Source: CBFDBF01 sp050287965
GTDB taxonomy: Bacteria > Pseudomonadota > Gammaproteobacteria > Chromatiales > Chromatiaceae
DNA length: 64,000 bases
Reading direction: 5' to 3'
Assembly (NCBI GenBank): GCA_050287965.1
Contig: JBNKCX010000041.1
Location: 248,001-312,000 of the forward strand
Shown here: positions 9,208 to 19,972 of the stretch, piece after piece
Layout: each line of letters opens with the position of its first letter
How positions within the stretch are numbered: the first letter of the stretch is position 1
Made by a program: the position numbers and the translations under genes
The notes under the pieces: model-generated
Told to the model about the DNA's origin: nothing
Databases searched by the model: none
The model's input: the letters and a program-made list of their open reading frames with translations, nothing else

Positions 9208-10465
9208 AGTTCCTTACCTGGCCAAGCATGTTAGGGGTCACCAGCACCACGCCGTTGGGAGTCACGTGGAAACGTTTGGCATCCCGTTCCAGATCTTCGC
9301 CGATTATGCTCCCCTCCGGTATGACGCAGCCGCGATCGATTACCGTCTTGGTGATACGGCAGTGGCGACCGATATCCACATCCGGCAGCACCACCGAATC
9401 CTGCACCAGGGAATAGGAGTTGACCCGGACATTGGAAAAAAGCAAAGAGTTACTGACTTTGGACCCCGATACAATACACCCTCCGGCCACCATGGTATCC
9501 ACCGCCATGCCGCGACGATCGTCATCGTCAAATATAAACTTGGCCGGAGGCAGCTGTTCCTGGTAGGTCCATATGGGCCATTTTTTGTCATAAAGATTCA
9601 GCTCGGGAGTAACCCCGATCAACTCCAGATTGGCCTGCCAGAATGCATCCACAGTCCCCACATCCCGCCAGTAGGCCTGTTTTCCGGTTTCCGGATCACG
9701 GAAAGGGTAAGCCATGATTCGGTAGTTGGCGATGATTTCCGGAATGATGTCTTTGCCGAAATCGTGGGAGGAGCCCGGGGTATCGGCATCCTTAATCAGC
9801 TGTTCGAACAGGAACCCCTTGTTGAATACATAGATACCCATGGAAGCAAGGGCGACATCATCGCGCCCCGGGATCGGTTTCGGCCGTTCGGGTTTCTCCT
9901 CAAACTCCAGAACCTTCCCGTGCTTATCCACGGTCATCACGCCGAACGCCCTCGCCGTTTCCAGATTCACCTCCAGACAGCCCACCGTCATATCCGCGCC
10001 GCTCTCCACATGCTGCGCGATCATGGTGCCGTAATCCATACGGTAGATATGATCCCCAGCCAGGATCAACACATATTCCGGATCATGATTACGAATGATG
10101 TCGAGGTTCTGATACACCGCATCCGCGGTACCGGCATACCAGGTGTTTTCTATACGCTGCTGAGCCGGCAGGAGCTCCACGAACTCACCAAACTCACCGC
10201 GCAGAAAGCCCCAGCCCCGCTGGATGTGCAGCAGCAGAGAATGGGCCTTGTACTGGGTCAGCACCCCGATGCGGCGTATGCCGGAGTTGATACAGTTGGA
10301 AAGGGGGAAATCGATAATGCGGAATTTACCACCGAACGGGACAGCCGGCTTTGAGCGCCAGCGCGTCAACTCATTAAGGCGCGAACCCCGCCCTCCCGCG
10401 AGAATAAGCGCCAGGGTATTCCTGGTAATCCGGCTGACAAACCGGGGATTGTCTCCATTTTCCAT
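9197..10465 (-). CDS. glgC: Glucose-1-phosphate adenylyltransferase
   Basis: A 422-residue ADP-glucose pyrophosphorylase, the committing step of bacterial glycogen synthesis. Recognisable parts are the N-terminal LALILAGGRGSRL loop, SKPAVPFGGKFRIIDFPLSNC with the activator and substrate lysines, GTADAVYQN, and the C-terminal left-handed beta-helix (about 300-422). The ATG at 10465 has AGGTG at 5 nt. An in-frame GTG lies two codons earlier. It is divergent from glgB, and the 110 bp between the starts probably holds both promoters. Confidence 0.96.
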   Translation of the reverse strand: MENGDNPRFVSRITRNTLALILAGGRGSRLNELTRWRSKPAVPFGGKFRIIDFPLSNCINSGIRRIGVLTQYKAHSLLLHIQRGWGFLRGEFGEFVELLPAQQRIENTWYAGTADAVYQNLDIIRNHDPEYVLILAGDHIYRMDYGTMIAQHVESGADMTVGCLEVNLETARAFGVMTVDKHGKVLEFEEKPERPKPIPGRDDVALASMGIYVFNKGFLFEQLIKDADTPGSSHDFGKDIIPEIIANYRIMAYPFRDPETGKQAYWRDVGTVDAFWQANLELIGVTPELNLYDKKWPIWTYQEQLPPAKFIFDDDDRRGMAVDTMVAGGCIVSGSKVSNSLLFSNVRVNSYSLVQDSVVLPDVDIGRHCRITKTVIDRGCVIPEGSIIGEDLERDAKRFHVTPNGVVLVTPNMLGQVRNYVR

Positions 10466-10575
10466 AATCACCTAAACCTATATAAAACTCACGCCACTGC
10501 GGCACTCCATCACGTATTCGCATATACTAACACGCTGCGATAATCGGCAATATGTACTATTTGTGGCGTAATACC

Positions 10576-12768
<2,193 letters not shown>

Positions 12769-12772
12769 TTTT

Positions 12773-12824
12773 AAGTTAGAAGTTAGAAGTTAGAAGTTAG
12801 AAGTTAGAAGTTAGAAGTTAGAAG
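12773..12824. repeat. Perfect tandem heptamer array (AAGTTAG x7)
   Basis: Seven exact copies of AAGTTAG plus a partial unit lie four bases after the glgB stop codon, in the gap before the convergent pgi gene. This is the only perfect array of the heptad family in the window. A perfect short-unit array is expected to be prone to copy-number change by slippage. Confidence 0.95.
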
Positions 12825-12884
12825 GAGGGACAAACTTAGCACCTCCGCGTCATTGCGTGCTTTGCCTTAACTACCAGGGTTTAG

Positions 12885-14540
12885 TTACAAACCTCCCCCT
12901 TTCCGTTCCCTGCGGCAGATATCGATCAGCGCCCGGGTTGAGCCGTCGTGTTCGGCGGCGGGGAGTTCCCCTTTCAGTTCGCCGAGTATCACTCCGGCCA
13001 GCTGTTTTCCCAGCTCCACGCCCCACTGATCGAAAGAGTTGATCTGCCAGATTACGCCCTGTACGAAAATCTTGTGCTCATAGAGCGCGATCAATGAACC
13101 CAGACACCGTGGTGTTATGCGGTCCAACAGCAGGGTATTTGTCGGCCGGTTTCCGGGAAACACCTTGTGCGGCAGCAGGCGCTCCAGTTCCTCCGCCCCA
13201 ATCCCGCTCGCTTCCAGTTCCCTACGGGCCTCTCCGGCGGTTTTTCCCAGCATCAGCGCCTCGGTCTGCGCCAGGCAGTTGGCCAGTAACTTTTGATGCT
13301 GATCGCCGAGTTCGTTCTGGCTATGTACCGGTACGATAAAATCACAGGGGATCATCTGGGTGCCCTGGTGAATGAGCTGATAGAAGGCGTGCTGGCCATC
13401 GGTACCGGCCGCGCCCCAAACAACCGGACCGGTGGAGTAGTCCACCTCCCTTCCATCTCGCGTCACCCCCTTTCCGTTACTCTCCATATCCGCCTGCTGC
13501 AGATAGTCCGGCAGGAACCGCAGATACTGATCGTAAGGAAGAACGGCATGGGTCCGGGCGGCGGCGAAATTGGCATACCAGATCCCCAACAGGGCGAGGA
13601 TGACGGGCATATTCCGCTCCGGATCCGCCGTGCGGAAATGCTCATCCATGTCGTGGGCGCCCGCCAATAACTCCAGGAAACGCTCCATGCCGATCGCCAG
13701 CGCGATGGGCAGACCGATGGCCGACCAGAGTGAATAACGTCCGCCCACCCAGTCCCAGAAAACAAACATGTTCTGCGCGTCGATACCGAAGGCCCGCACC
13801 TTCTCCTCGTTGGTGGAAACCGCCACAAAATGTCTGGCAACGGCGCTATCCTCACCCAGCGCCGCCAGGCACCACGCCCTGGCGGCATGGGCATTGGCCA
13901 GTGTCTCCTGAGTTGTGAAGGTTTTGGAGGCGATGATGAAAAGCGTGGTCTCCGGGTTCAGGGGTTTGAGCGTTTCGGTAATATGGGTAGCGTCCACATT
14001 GGAGACGAAATGCACCCTCAGCTCCGGTGACTGGTAACTGCGCAACGCCTCACACGCCATCAATGGTCCCAGGTTGGAACCTCCGATACCGACATTGACC
14101 ACATCGGTTATCCGCGACCCGGTATACCCTTTCCACTCACCACTGCGCACCCGACTCACGAAGCCCTCCATATGCTGAAGAACACGGTGCACCTCCGGCA
14201 TCACGTCTCTGCCGTCGATCTCCATCGACCGTTCGCTACGGTTGCGCAAAGCCACATGAAATACCGCGCGCCCCTCGGTATTGTTAATGCGCTCACCCCG
14301 AAACATACGCCCGGTCCAGCCCCCTACATCCGCCTTCCTGGCCAGATCCTGAAGCAGACCGAGGGTTTTTTGCGTGATGCGGTTTTTGGAATAATCCAGA
14401 AGGATCCCGCATTCCTGCAGGGAAAATCTTTCAAACCGGTCCGGCTCCGCGGCGAAGAGCTCCCGCATATGTTTCGGCTCCAGTTCCTTCCAATGCGCCT
14501 GCAATGCCCGCCATTCACCGGATTCTCTAATAGAATTCAT
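12885..14540 (-). CDS. pgi: Glucose-6-phosphate isomerase
   Basis: A 551-residue Pgi interconverting glucose-6-phosphate and fructose-6-phosphate, linking glycolysis to glycogen metabolism. The SDYSKNRIT-like LLDYSKNRIT, NVGIGGSNLGPL, ASKTFTTQET, GGRYSLWSAIGLP, and C-terminal QGVIWQINSFDQWGVELGK signatures are all present. I chose ATG at 14540 because SGEWRALQAHW aligns with the known N-terminus (E. coli Pgi, 549 residues). An ATG at 14642 has a better upstream AGGT but would add 34 unusual residues. The gene is divergent from glgA and convergent with glgB, inside the glycogen region. Confidence 0.95.
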   Translation of the reverse strand: MNSIRESGEWRALQAHWKELEPKHMRELFAAEPDRFERFSLQECGILLDYSKNRITQKTLGLLQDLARKADVGGWTGRMFRGERINNTEGRAVFHVALRNRSERSMEIDGRDVMPEVHRVLQHMEGFVSRVRSGEWKGYTGSRITDVVNVGIGGSNLGPLMACEALRSYQSPELRVHFVSNVDATHITETLKPLNPETTLFIIASKTFTTQETLANAHAARAWCLAALGEDSAVARHFVAVSTNEEKVRAFGIDAQNMFVFWDWVGGRYSLWSAIGLPIALAIGMERFLELLAGAHDMDEHFRTADPERNMPVILALLGIWYANFAAARTHAVLPYDQYLRFLPDYLQQADMESNGKGVTRDGREVDYSTGPVVWGAAGTDGQHAFYQLIHQGTQMIPCDFIVPVHSQNELGDQHQKLLANCLAQTEALMLGKTAGEARRELEASGIGAEELERLLPHKVFPGNRPTNTLLLDRITPRCLGSLIALYEHKIFVQGVIWQINSFDQWGVELGKQLAGVILGELKGELPAAEHDGSTRALIDICRRERKGGGL

Positions 14541-14670
14541 TTCCACGGATCCATATTCAGCCCCGGAGCACAACAGCGCCCCTTCGGTAAAAAAAGTTTT
14601 TTTCACTTTAGGCAATTCTGACGTTAAAGTATACGTATCCATAGAGGACACCTGTAGAAAGAATTCAGGC

Positions 14671-16188
14671 ATGGGACACAGCGGTAAATCAACCTTCTCA
14701 GAATCTTCAGAACCCCTGAAAATCCTCTTCGCTGCGAGCGAGGCCCAGCCGCTGATCAAGACCGGCGGCTTGGCGGATGTCGCCGGGAGCCTGCCGATGG
14801 CCATGCGTATGCTGGCCAACGACGTCCGACTGGTCCTGCCCGCCTATCCTCGGGCCGTGGAACGGGCGATTCCGCTGAAAACGGTGGCCTCCCTGAACGT
14901 CCCCGGCTTTCCTACCGAGGTACGCCTGCTGGAGGGCAAACTGGGGGGTATGCTACCGCTCTACCTGGTGGATGCGCCGGGGCTCTTCGATCGTCCCGGC
15001 AACCCCTATACGGACGCGTCCGGCCATGACTGGGGGGACAACGCCCAGCGTTTCGCCCTGTTCTGCCGGGTGGTCGCCCTGATGGCCATAAACCAGGCGG
15101 ACTTGGGCTGGCAGCCGGACCTCGTCCACTGTAACGACTGGCAGACCGGTCTGGTACCGGCCCTGCTGGCCCAGAACTGGAATCGGCCGGCCACCCTCTT
15201 CACCATCCACAACCTCGCCTATCAGGGGATATTTCCGCAGAAGACGTTCGAGCATTTACAACTGCCCCGCAATCTGTGGTCGCCGGCCGGTCTCGAGTTC
15301 CATGATAATCTCTCGTTCATCAAGGGTGGTCTGGTCTTTTCCGACTGGATTACCACGGTCAGCCCCACCTACGCCGAAGAAATCCGCACCTCACAGTTCG
15401 GCAACGGCCTTGAGGGTCTCATCAGCCATAGATCGGATCGACTTACCGGTATCCTTAACGGAATCGACTACCAGGAATGGGATCCCTCCACGGATCCGAA
15501 CATCCACCAACATTACGACGCCGGTACCTTCGAGCTGAAACAGGCCAATAAGCTGGAACTGCAGCGTGAGCTCGGGTTGAATGAGGACGGTGACAGCATA
15601 CTGTTCGGCCACATCGGTCGCACGGTAACGCAGAAAGGCATTGATCTCATTCTCGAGATCCTGCCTATCCTCATGGAAAAGCAGAAGGTGCAGATAGTGA
15701 TCCTCGGCGAGGGCGATCGGGCATTGGAACAGGCCCTGCGGGAAGAGGCGGCTTACCATCCGGGGAAATGCGCCCTCCATATCGGGTACGACGAACACCT
15801 TGCCCACCGTATCGAGGCGGGCAGCGATGCATTCCTGATGCCGTCCAAGTATGAACCCTGCGGGCTGAACCAACTCTACAGCCTGAGGTACGGGACGGTT
15901 CCCATTGTGCATCGGACCGGAGGCCTGGCGGACACGGTGGTGGATGTGCAGCCGGGTTCACTGCTCAGCGGTAACGCCACGGGCTTCGTATTCAACCGAC
16001 CTGAGGGGTTCTCTCTGTTGCAGGCCATCGAACGTGCCGTCGAGTATTACCATCGCCCAGGGGTATGGTGGAACAAACTGGCCATCAACGGCATGCGGCA
16101 GGATTTCAGCTGGCGCTCCAGCGCCCGGCATTACCTGGACCTGTACCGGCGGGCGATGGACCATCCGGCACCCAATCCGGTGGCATAG
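14671..16188 (+). CDS. glgA: Glycogen synthase (ADP-glucose, GT5)
   Basis: A 505-residue GT-B glycosyltransferase adding glucose from ADP-glucose to growing alpha-1,4-glucan. KTGGLADVAGSLP near residue 30 binds ADP-glucose. HNLAYQG and the C-terminal KYEPCGLNQLYSLRYGTVP followed by RTGGLADTV form the nucleotide-sugar site with the two glutamates. The N-terminus carries about 15 extra residues before LKILFAASEA. It is divergent from pgi. With galU, malQ, GH57, glgC and glgB it completes a pathway, and no glgP phosphorylase or glgX is in this window. Confidence 0.96.
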   Translation: MGHSGKSTFSESSEPLKILFAASEAQPLIKTGGLADVAGSLPMAMRMLANDVRLVLPAYPRAVERAIPLKTVASLNVPGFPTEVRLLEGKLGGMLPLYLVDAPGLFDRPGNPYTDASGHDWGDNAQRFALFCRVVALMAINQADLGWQPDLVHCNDWQTGLVPALLAQNWNRPATLFTIHNLAYQGIFPQKTFEHLQLPRNLWSPAGLEFHDNLSFIKGGLVFSDWITTVSPTYAEEIRTSQFGNGLEGLISHRSDRLTGILNGIDYQEWDPSTDPNIHQHYDAGTFELKQANKLELQRELGLNEDGDSILFGHIGRTVTQKGIDLILEILPILMEKQKVQIVILGEGDRALEQALREEAAYHPGKCALHIGYDEHLAHRIEAGSDAFLMPSKYEPCGLNQLYSLRYGTVPIVHRTGGLADTVVDVQPGSLLSGNATGFVFNRPEGFSLLQAIERAVEYYHRPGVWWNKLAINGMRQDFSWRSSARHYLDLYRRAMDHPAPNPVA

Positions 16189-16254
16189 AAACAGTCTCTC
16201 CACCGGGACACACCGGGCACCACCCACCGCAGGCTTCCCAAGCCGACGGGCTAT

Positions 16255-16287
16255 CGCAAAGGACGCAAAGGCACGGAGGCGCAAAGA
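16255..16287. repeat. CGCAAAG-type short repeat
   Basis: The glgA-panD gap (16189-16425) contains CGCAAAGGACGCAAAGG, followed at a short distance by GGCGCAAAG: three imperfect copies of CGCAAAGG. Similar motifs recur in intergenic regions of unrelated bacteria. I see no promoter or gene here. The remainder of the gap is without a clear feature until the heptad repeat at 16391. Confidence 0.4.
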
Positions 16288-16390
16288 TTTTTATCATTGT
16301 CCCGGGCTGGAAAGGGGGGGCGTCTAAGGGTCGGGCCGCTGCGATCTACTCTGCAAAAAACCCTTTTCGCGGCGCATAACACCGCTCCTA

Positions 16391-16425
16391 CAACTGAAAA
16401 CTGTTAACTGATAACAGAGAACTGG
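16391..16425. repeat. Degenerate heptamer repeat abutting the panD stop
   Basis: Five 7-bp units (CAACTGA, AAACTGT, TAACTGA, TAACAGA, GAACTGG) end exactly at the panD stop codon (minus strand, 16428-16426). This is the TAACTG-flavoured heptad, like the copy at 5044. Confidence 0.65.
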
Positions 16426-16806
16426 TCAGGCCGCCTGGGTGGCAATACTGTCCCCGGTACGGATTACCCTGTTGTCTTCGTCCAGATAGCAGAGGGTCGG
16501 CTTAAAATTTGCCAACTCGGACTCATCCAGCACGGCGTAGGCACAGATGATCACCCGGTCTCCCGGAGAGGCCTTATGGGCGGCAGCGCCGTTTACCGAA
16601 ATGATACGCGACCCCCTTTCCGCCTCGATCGCATAGGTGGTAAAACGCTCACCGTTGGCGATGTTATAGATCTGGATCTGCTCGTACGGCAGGATTCCCG
16701 CCAGCTCCATCAAATCCCGGTCGATGGCGCAGGATCCTTCGTAATCCAGCTCTGCATGGGTCACACAGGCTCGGTGCAGTTTGCATTTTAAAAGGGTCAA
16801 CTGCAT
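16426..16806 (-). CDS. panD: Aspartate 1-decarboxylase proenzyme
   Basis: A 126-residue pyruvoyl-dependent enzyme producing beta-alanine for pantothenate and CoA. The self-cleavage site is Gly24-Ser25 in DYEGSCAID. Downstream ANGERFTTYAIEAERGS and NGAAAH are typical, and length matches the family. The ATG at 16806 has AGGAG about 10 nt upstream. It lies on the same strand as panBC but 304 bp downstream of panC, so it is perhaps transcribed separately. Confidence 0.97.
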   Translation of the reverse strand: MQLTLLKCKLHRACVTHAELDYEGSCAIDRDLMELAGILPYEQIQIYNIANGERFTTYAIEAERGSRIISVNGAAAHKASPGDRVIICAYAVLDESELANFKPTLCYLDEDNRVIRTGDSIATQAA

Positions 16807-17110
16807 CTGTTAGAAACTCCTACCAAAAAAACCTAAACATTACCTAATCCGTTAATTATCCTATATTTTTCACAACCCATCAATCATGGGGATAAGCGGA
16901 CCTGCCGGATAACCCGCTGATGGTCAGAATGTGGGTCTTAAAGGAGATAATTGCAAGGCATGGTGCACCCGTCCCCTGTCCGGATAGCGAAGGTAATCTG
17001 ATATGTCTGCCGAAAAAGGGTCGAATCACCGTTGGCAAAACCCTTAATTCATACCCTCTGTGAGGTAATTGCCCGATTGCCGCAACGGGAACCGTGGCGC
17101 GGATGCCGGC
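16807..17110. other. Gap between panC and panD without a recognisable gene
   Basis: This 304-bp stretch is AT rich near 16820-16880 (upstream of panD) and mixed elsewhere. The longest ATG-initiated frames are only a few codons, for example 13 codons at about 17001. I see no hairpin with a T-run. The AT-rich part may hold a panD promoter on the minus strand, but no clear -35/-10 pair is evident. Confidence 0.4.
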
Positions 17111-17953
17111 TCAGATCCGCAGATTATCTATAAGACGCGCCTTGCCCAGTCTTGCTGCAGCCAGTATAACGAGGTCCCGGTCCGCCGCTGACGGCGAAGC
17201 CAGATCGGTGCAACGGCGTACCGTAAAATACTCCGGATGAAATCCACTTTTCCGTAACCGCTCCGTTGCTCCGGCCTCCAGCGCCGCATAATCACCCTCT
17301 CCCGCCCTTATCGCCGTGGCGGCCTCGTTCAGCGCCCGGTAGAGATCCGGAGCACGGGAGCGCTCTTCCGCGCTGAGATAACCATTGCGCGAACTGAGCG
17401 CCAACCCATCCGCTTCCCTTTGGGTTTCCACCCCGACCACCTCTACCGGAAGCGCGAGGTCCTCCGTCATACGCCGGATCACCAGCAACTGCTGAAAATC
17501 CTTTTCCCCGAATACCGCCACATCCGGCTGCGCCATATTGAACAATTTGCACACCACGGTCGCCACCCCGGCGAAATGTCCCGGCCTGGAGACGCCGCAG
17601 AGGATATCGGAAAGGCCGGGAACGGTTACCACCGTCTGTTCCCCGGGCGGCCGGGGGTATACCTCGGATACCGGCGGTGCAAACAGCAGGTCGGCCCCTA
17701 TCTGTTCCAGCTGGCGCCGATCCTCATCCAGGGTACGCGGGTATCTGTCAAAATCCTCCCCCTCCCCGAATTGCAGCGGATTGACGAAGATCGTAGCCAC
17801 CACCCGATCGGCCAACCTTTGCGCCTCCCGTACAAGATGCAGATGACCCGCGTGGAGATTGCCCATAGTGGGCACCAGCCCGATGCGCAAACCCTGCGAA
17901 CGCCAGGCCTGTACCTGCTGCCGCAGGTCAACCGTTGTGGCGGAGACAATCAC
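17111..17953 (-). CDS. panC: Pantothenate synthetase
   Basis: A 280-residue pantoate--beta-alanine ligase, ATP dependent. The PTMGNLHAGHLHLV segment holds the class-I-synthetase-like HIGH motif, followed by IFVNPLQFG, FGEKDFQQL and LALSSRNGYLSAEER (KMSKS-like SSRN). Translation starts at GTG 17953, whose bases overlap the panB stop (GTGA), so the two are coupled. It works with panB and panD in CoA precursor synthesis. Confidence 0.96.
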   Translation of the reverse strand: MIVSATTVDLRQQVQAWRSQGLRIGLVPTMGNLHAGHLHLVREAQRLADRVVATIFVNPLQFGEGEDFDRYPRTLDEDRRQLEQIGADLLFAPPVSEVYPRPPGEQTVVTVPGLSDILCGVSRPGHFAGVATVVCKLFNMAQPDVAVFGEKDFQQLLVIRRMTEDLALPVEVVGVETQREADGLALSSRNGYLSAEERSRAPDLYRALNEAATAIRAGEGDYAALEAGATERLRKSGFHPEYFTVRRCTDLASPSAADRDLVILAAARLGKARLIDNLRI

Positions 17954-18747
17954 TGGTAACTATGCTCCGGCCCCGGAAAACTACCGTCCTTAACCGCCTT
18001 CACATAGTCCCCTATCGCCGCATCTATAGCGCAGGCATCCTGCAGGAAATTCCTGCAGAACCTTGGCAACTCCTGGGTGGTGACCCCAAGCATGTCATAG
18101 AGCACCAGCACTTGACCGTCACACTCCGGGCCGGCGCCGATTCCGATTACCGGTATTTCCAGGCTACGGCTGATCTTCCCCGCCAGATCGCGGGGTACGC
18201 ACTCCAGCACCAACATTTGCGCACCCGCTTCCTGCAGGGCCTGCGCTTCTTGCTGCATGATACGGGCCGCATCCTCATCCCGCCCCTGGACCCGATAACC
18301 TCCGAGCATATGCACGGACTGGGGAAGTAAACCCAGGTGCGCGCAAACCGGAATACTGTGAGCGGTCAACGCCCTGACCGTCTCCAGCTGCGGCGCACCC
18401 CCCTCGAGTTTTACCATATGCGCGCCCCCTTCCTTCATCAGACGTCCGGCGGTAGCCAGAGCCTGGGTAACGGAACTGTAGCTCAGGAAGGGCATGTCGG
18501 CGACCAGGAAGGCCTGTTTTCGAACCCTTGCCACATTCCGCGTGTGGTAAACCATCTCTGACACTTCCACCGGCAATGTGCTCTCCTGTCCCTGGATTAC
18601 GTTCCCGAGAGAATCTCCCACCAGCAGGACCTCTACCCCGGCGGCCTCGAGAATCCGGGTAAAGCTGGCGTCATAACAGGTCAACACGGCAATTCTCTCG
18701 CCCTGCTGCTTCATCCGCGTCAAAGTGGTGATCGTAATATTGGACAT
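17950..18747 (-). CDS. panB: 3-methyl-2-oxobutanoate hydroxymethyltransferase
   Basis: A 265-residue PanB making ketopantoate from alpha-ketoisovalerate and methylene-tetrahydrofolate. Typical segments are VLTCYDASFTRILEAAGVEVLLVGDSLGNV (shortened), DMPFLSY, KLEGG, AHLGLLPQSV, GYRVQGR, and IGIGAGPECDGQVLVLYDMLG. It overlaps panC by 4 bp and follows the deoxynucleoside kinase gene by 44 bp. No separate terminator is visible, so it is probably part of the pcnB-folK-dnk-panBC unit. Confidence 0.96.
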   Translation of the reverse strand: MSNITITTLTRMKQQGERIAVLTCYDASFTRILEAAGVEVLLVGDSLGNVIQGQESTLPVEVSEMVYHTRNVARVRKQAFLVADMPFLSYSSVTQALATAGRLMKEGGAHMVKLEGGAPQLETVRALTAHSIPVCAHLGLLPQSVHMLGGYRVQGRDEDAARIMQQEAQALQEAGAQMLVLECVPRDLAGKISRSLEIPVIGIGAGPECDGQVLVLYDMLGVTTQELPRFCRNFLQDACAIDAAIGDYVKAVKDGSFPGPEHSYQ

Positions 18748-18791
18748 AGGTCTATTCAGAATTAGGGGAAACTCGCGTGCTTACGGATCTA

Positions 18792-19454
18792 TTAAAGCAG
18801 CAGCGGTCCGGGATTAAAATAGTGCCTGCCGCTACGAATTCCGCGTATCTGTTCCAATAACATCTGGTAGTCCTCCTCCCGATCGACCGGATTGATCTCC
18901 GCTGCATTTACGATAAGTAACGGAGAGGCATCGTAGTGAAAAAAGAACTCCGCATATGCATCACATAGCCGCCTCAGGTATTCCGCTGCCATTCCCTGCT
19001 CCTCAGGTCTGGAACGCCGTTTGATACGCCGTTGCAGAACATCCGCCGGGGCCTGTAGATAGACAACAAGATCGGGTATTGGTGCCTCCGGCGAGAGCTT
19101 CTCATACACCCGTTCGTATAGCTCCATCTCATCCTCATCAAGGTTCGTTCTCGCAAATATGCGGTCCTTCTCGAGAAGAAAGTCGGATACCAATGATTGC
19201 GGACTGAACAGGTCATGCTGACGCAGGTTTTTCAGTTGCTGAGTACGTTGAAAAAGGAAAAACAGTTGGGTGGCAAACGCCGCACTCTTACCTTCGCGAT
19301 AAAATTTCTCCAGGAACGGATTCTCTTCCGCTGCCTCCAGTAACAGATCGGATCCCAGACTGTCTGCCAGACGCCGGACCAGAGTGGTTTTACCAACGCC
19401 AATCGGGCCCTCGACCACGATATAGCCGGGAATATTCGGTTCATTGGGACTCAT
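18792..19454 (-). CDS. Deoxynucleoside kinase family protein
   Basis: A 220-residue kinase of the deoxyadenosine/deoxyguanosine kinase type. The P-loop EGPIGVGKTTL lies at about 14-24. FFLFQRTQQL and SDFLLEKDRIFA (substrate-binding ERS/DRIF region), VVYLQAPADVLQRRIKRRSRPEEQ (LID) follow. It would phosphorylate deoxynucleosides for salvage; the preferred base is not predictable. The start at 19454 overlaps the folK stop (ATGA), which favours it over an upstream in-frame ATG. A kinase of this type beside folK and panB is common in related genomes, although no metabolic link is obvious. Confidence 0.85.
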   Translation of the reverse strand: MSPNEPNIPGYIVVEGPIGVGKTTLVRRLADSLGSDLLLEAAEENPFLEKFYREGKSAAFATQLFFLFQRTQQLKNLRQHDLFSPQSLVSDFLLEKDRIFARTNLDEDEMELYERVYEKLSPEAPIPDLVVYLQAPADVLQRRIKRRSRPEEQGMAAEYLRRLCDAYAEFFFHYDASPLLIVNAAEINPVDREEDYQMLLEQIRGIRSGRHYFNPGPLLL

Positions 19455-19972
19455 AGTTGCTTCAATCCTTCTGACGAACAATGCTGCAACAACTCCCGGA
19501 GGGTTCCGTTTCCTGGAATCTCCATATCGACCGCGAGCTCCTGGAGTGGATAGAGAACAAAGTTGCGTTTTGCCAGCCCCGGATGCGGCACCTGCAACCG
19601 GGGTGTGTCGATTATCTGATTACCGAATAGCAGCAGATCGAGATCCAGTGTTCTGGCTCCCCAACGTACCGTCCGCACGCGCCCGTGCGCATGCTCTATT
19701 CGTTGCAGCTCGTCCAATAACAGCGCAGGGGGCAGCCTGGTTTCCAGTTCAACCACCGCGTTGACATACTGCGGCTGGTCCGGCGGCCCCATGGGCGGGC
19801 TGATATAAAAACCGGAACTGCGTATCAGGCGCGTATCGGGGATCTCCGCCAGCTCAAAGAGCGCCCGCCGCAGTTGTCCCTCCGGGTCATCCAGGTTGCT
19901 GCCCATCCCCACGTAGGCCTGGACCGCGCCCGACGCCCCCTGATTTTCGATCGGCGATGAAGACATGCTCAC
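19451..19972 (-). CDS. folK: 2-amino-4-hydroxy-6-hydroxymethyldihydropteridine pyrophosphokinase
   Basis: A 173-residue HPPK of folate synthesis, transferring pyrophosphate from ATP to the pterin alcohol. AYVGMGSNLDDPEGQL, the aromatic YVNAVVELET segment, the HGRVRTVRWGARTLDLDLLLFG signature (shortened) and VPHPGLAKRNFVLYPL are diagnostic. About 15 residues precede the first strand. It overlaps pcnB by 4 bp and the next gene by 4 bp, so it is translationally coupled on both sides. Confidence 0.96.
   Translation of the reverse strand: MSMSSSPIENQGASGAVQAYVGMGSNLDDPEGQLRRALFELAEIPDTRLIRSSGFYISPPMGPPDQPQYVNAVVELETRLPPALLLDELQRIEHAHGRVRTVRWGARTLDLDLLLFGNQIIDTPRLQVPHPGLAKRNFVLYPLQELAVDMEIPGNGTLRELLQHCSSEGLKQL

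Noticed and set aside
9266..10354. A 362-codon plus-strand frame inside glgC
   Set aside because: Antisense shadow of glgC; composition follows complementary codon bias rather than a real protein.
12773..12824. Could the heptamer array be a CRISPR?
   Set aside because: Units are 7 bp with no spacers between them; CRISPR repeats are 21-40 bp separated by unique spacers.
14540..14819. Longer pgi starting inside glgA (up to 14819)
   Set aside because: The extension overlaps the divergent glgA start, has no resemblance to Pgi, and homologues start near 14540.
16807..17110. Small RNA or riboswitch before panD
   Set aside because: No conserved aptamer pattern or hairpin plus T-run could be recognised; only a short AT-rich stretch is seen.
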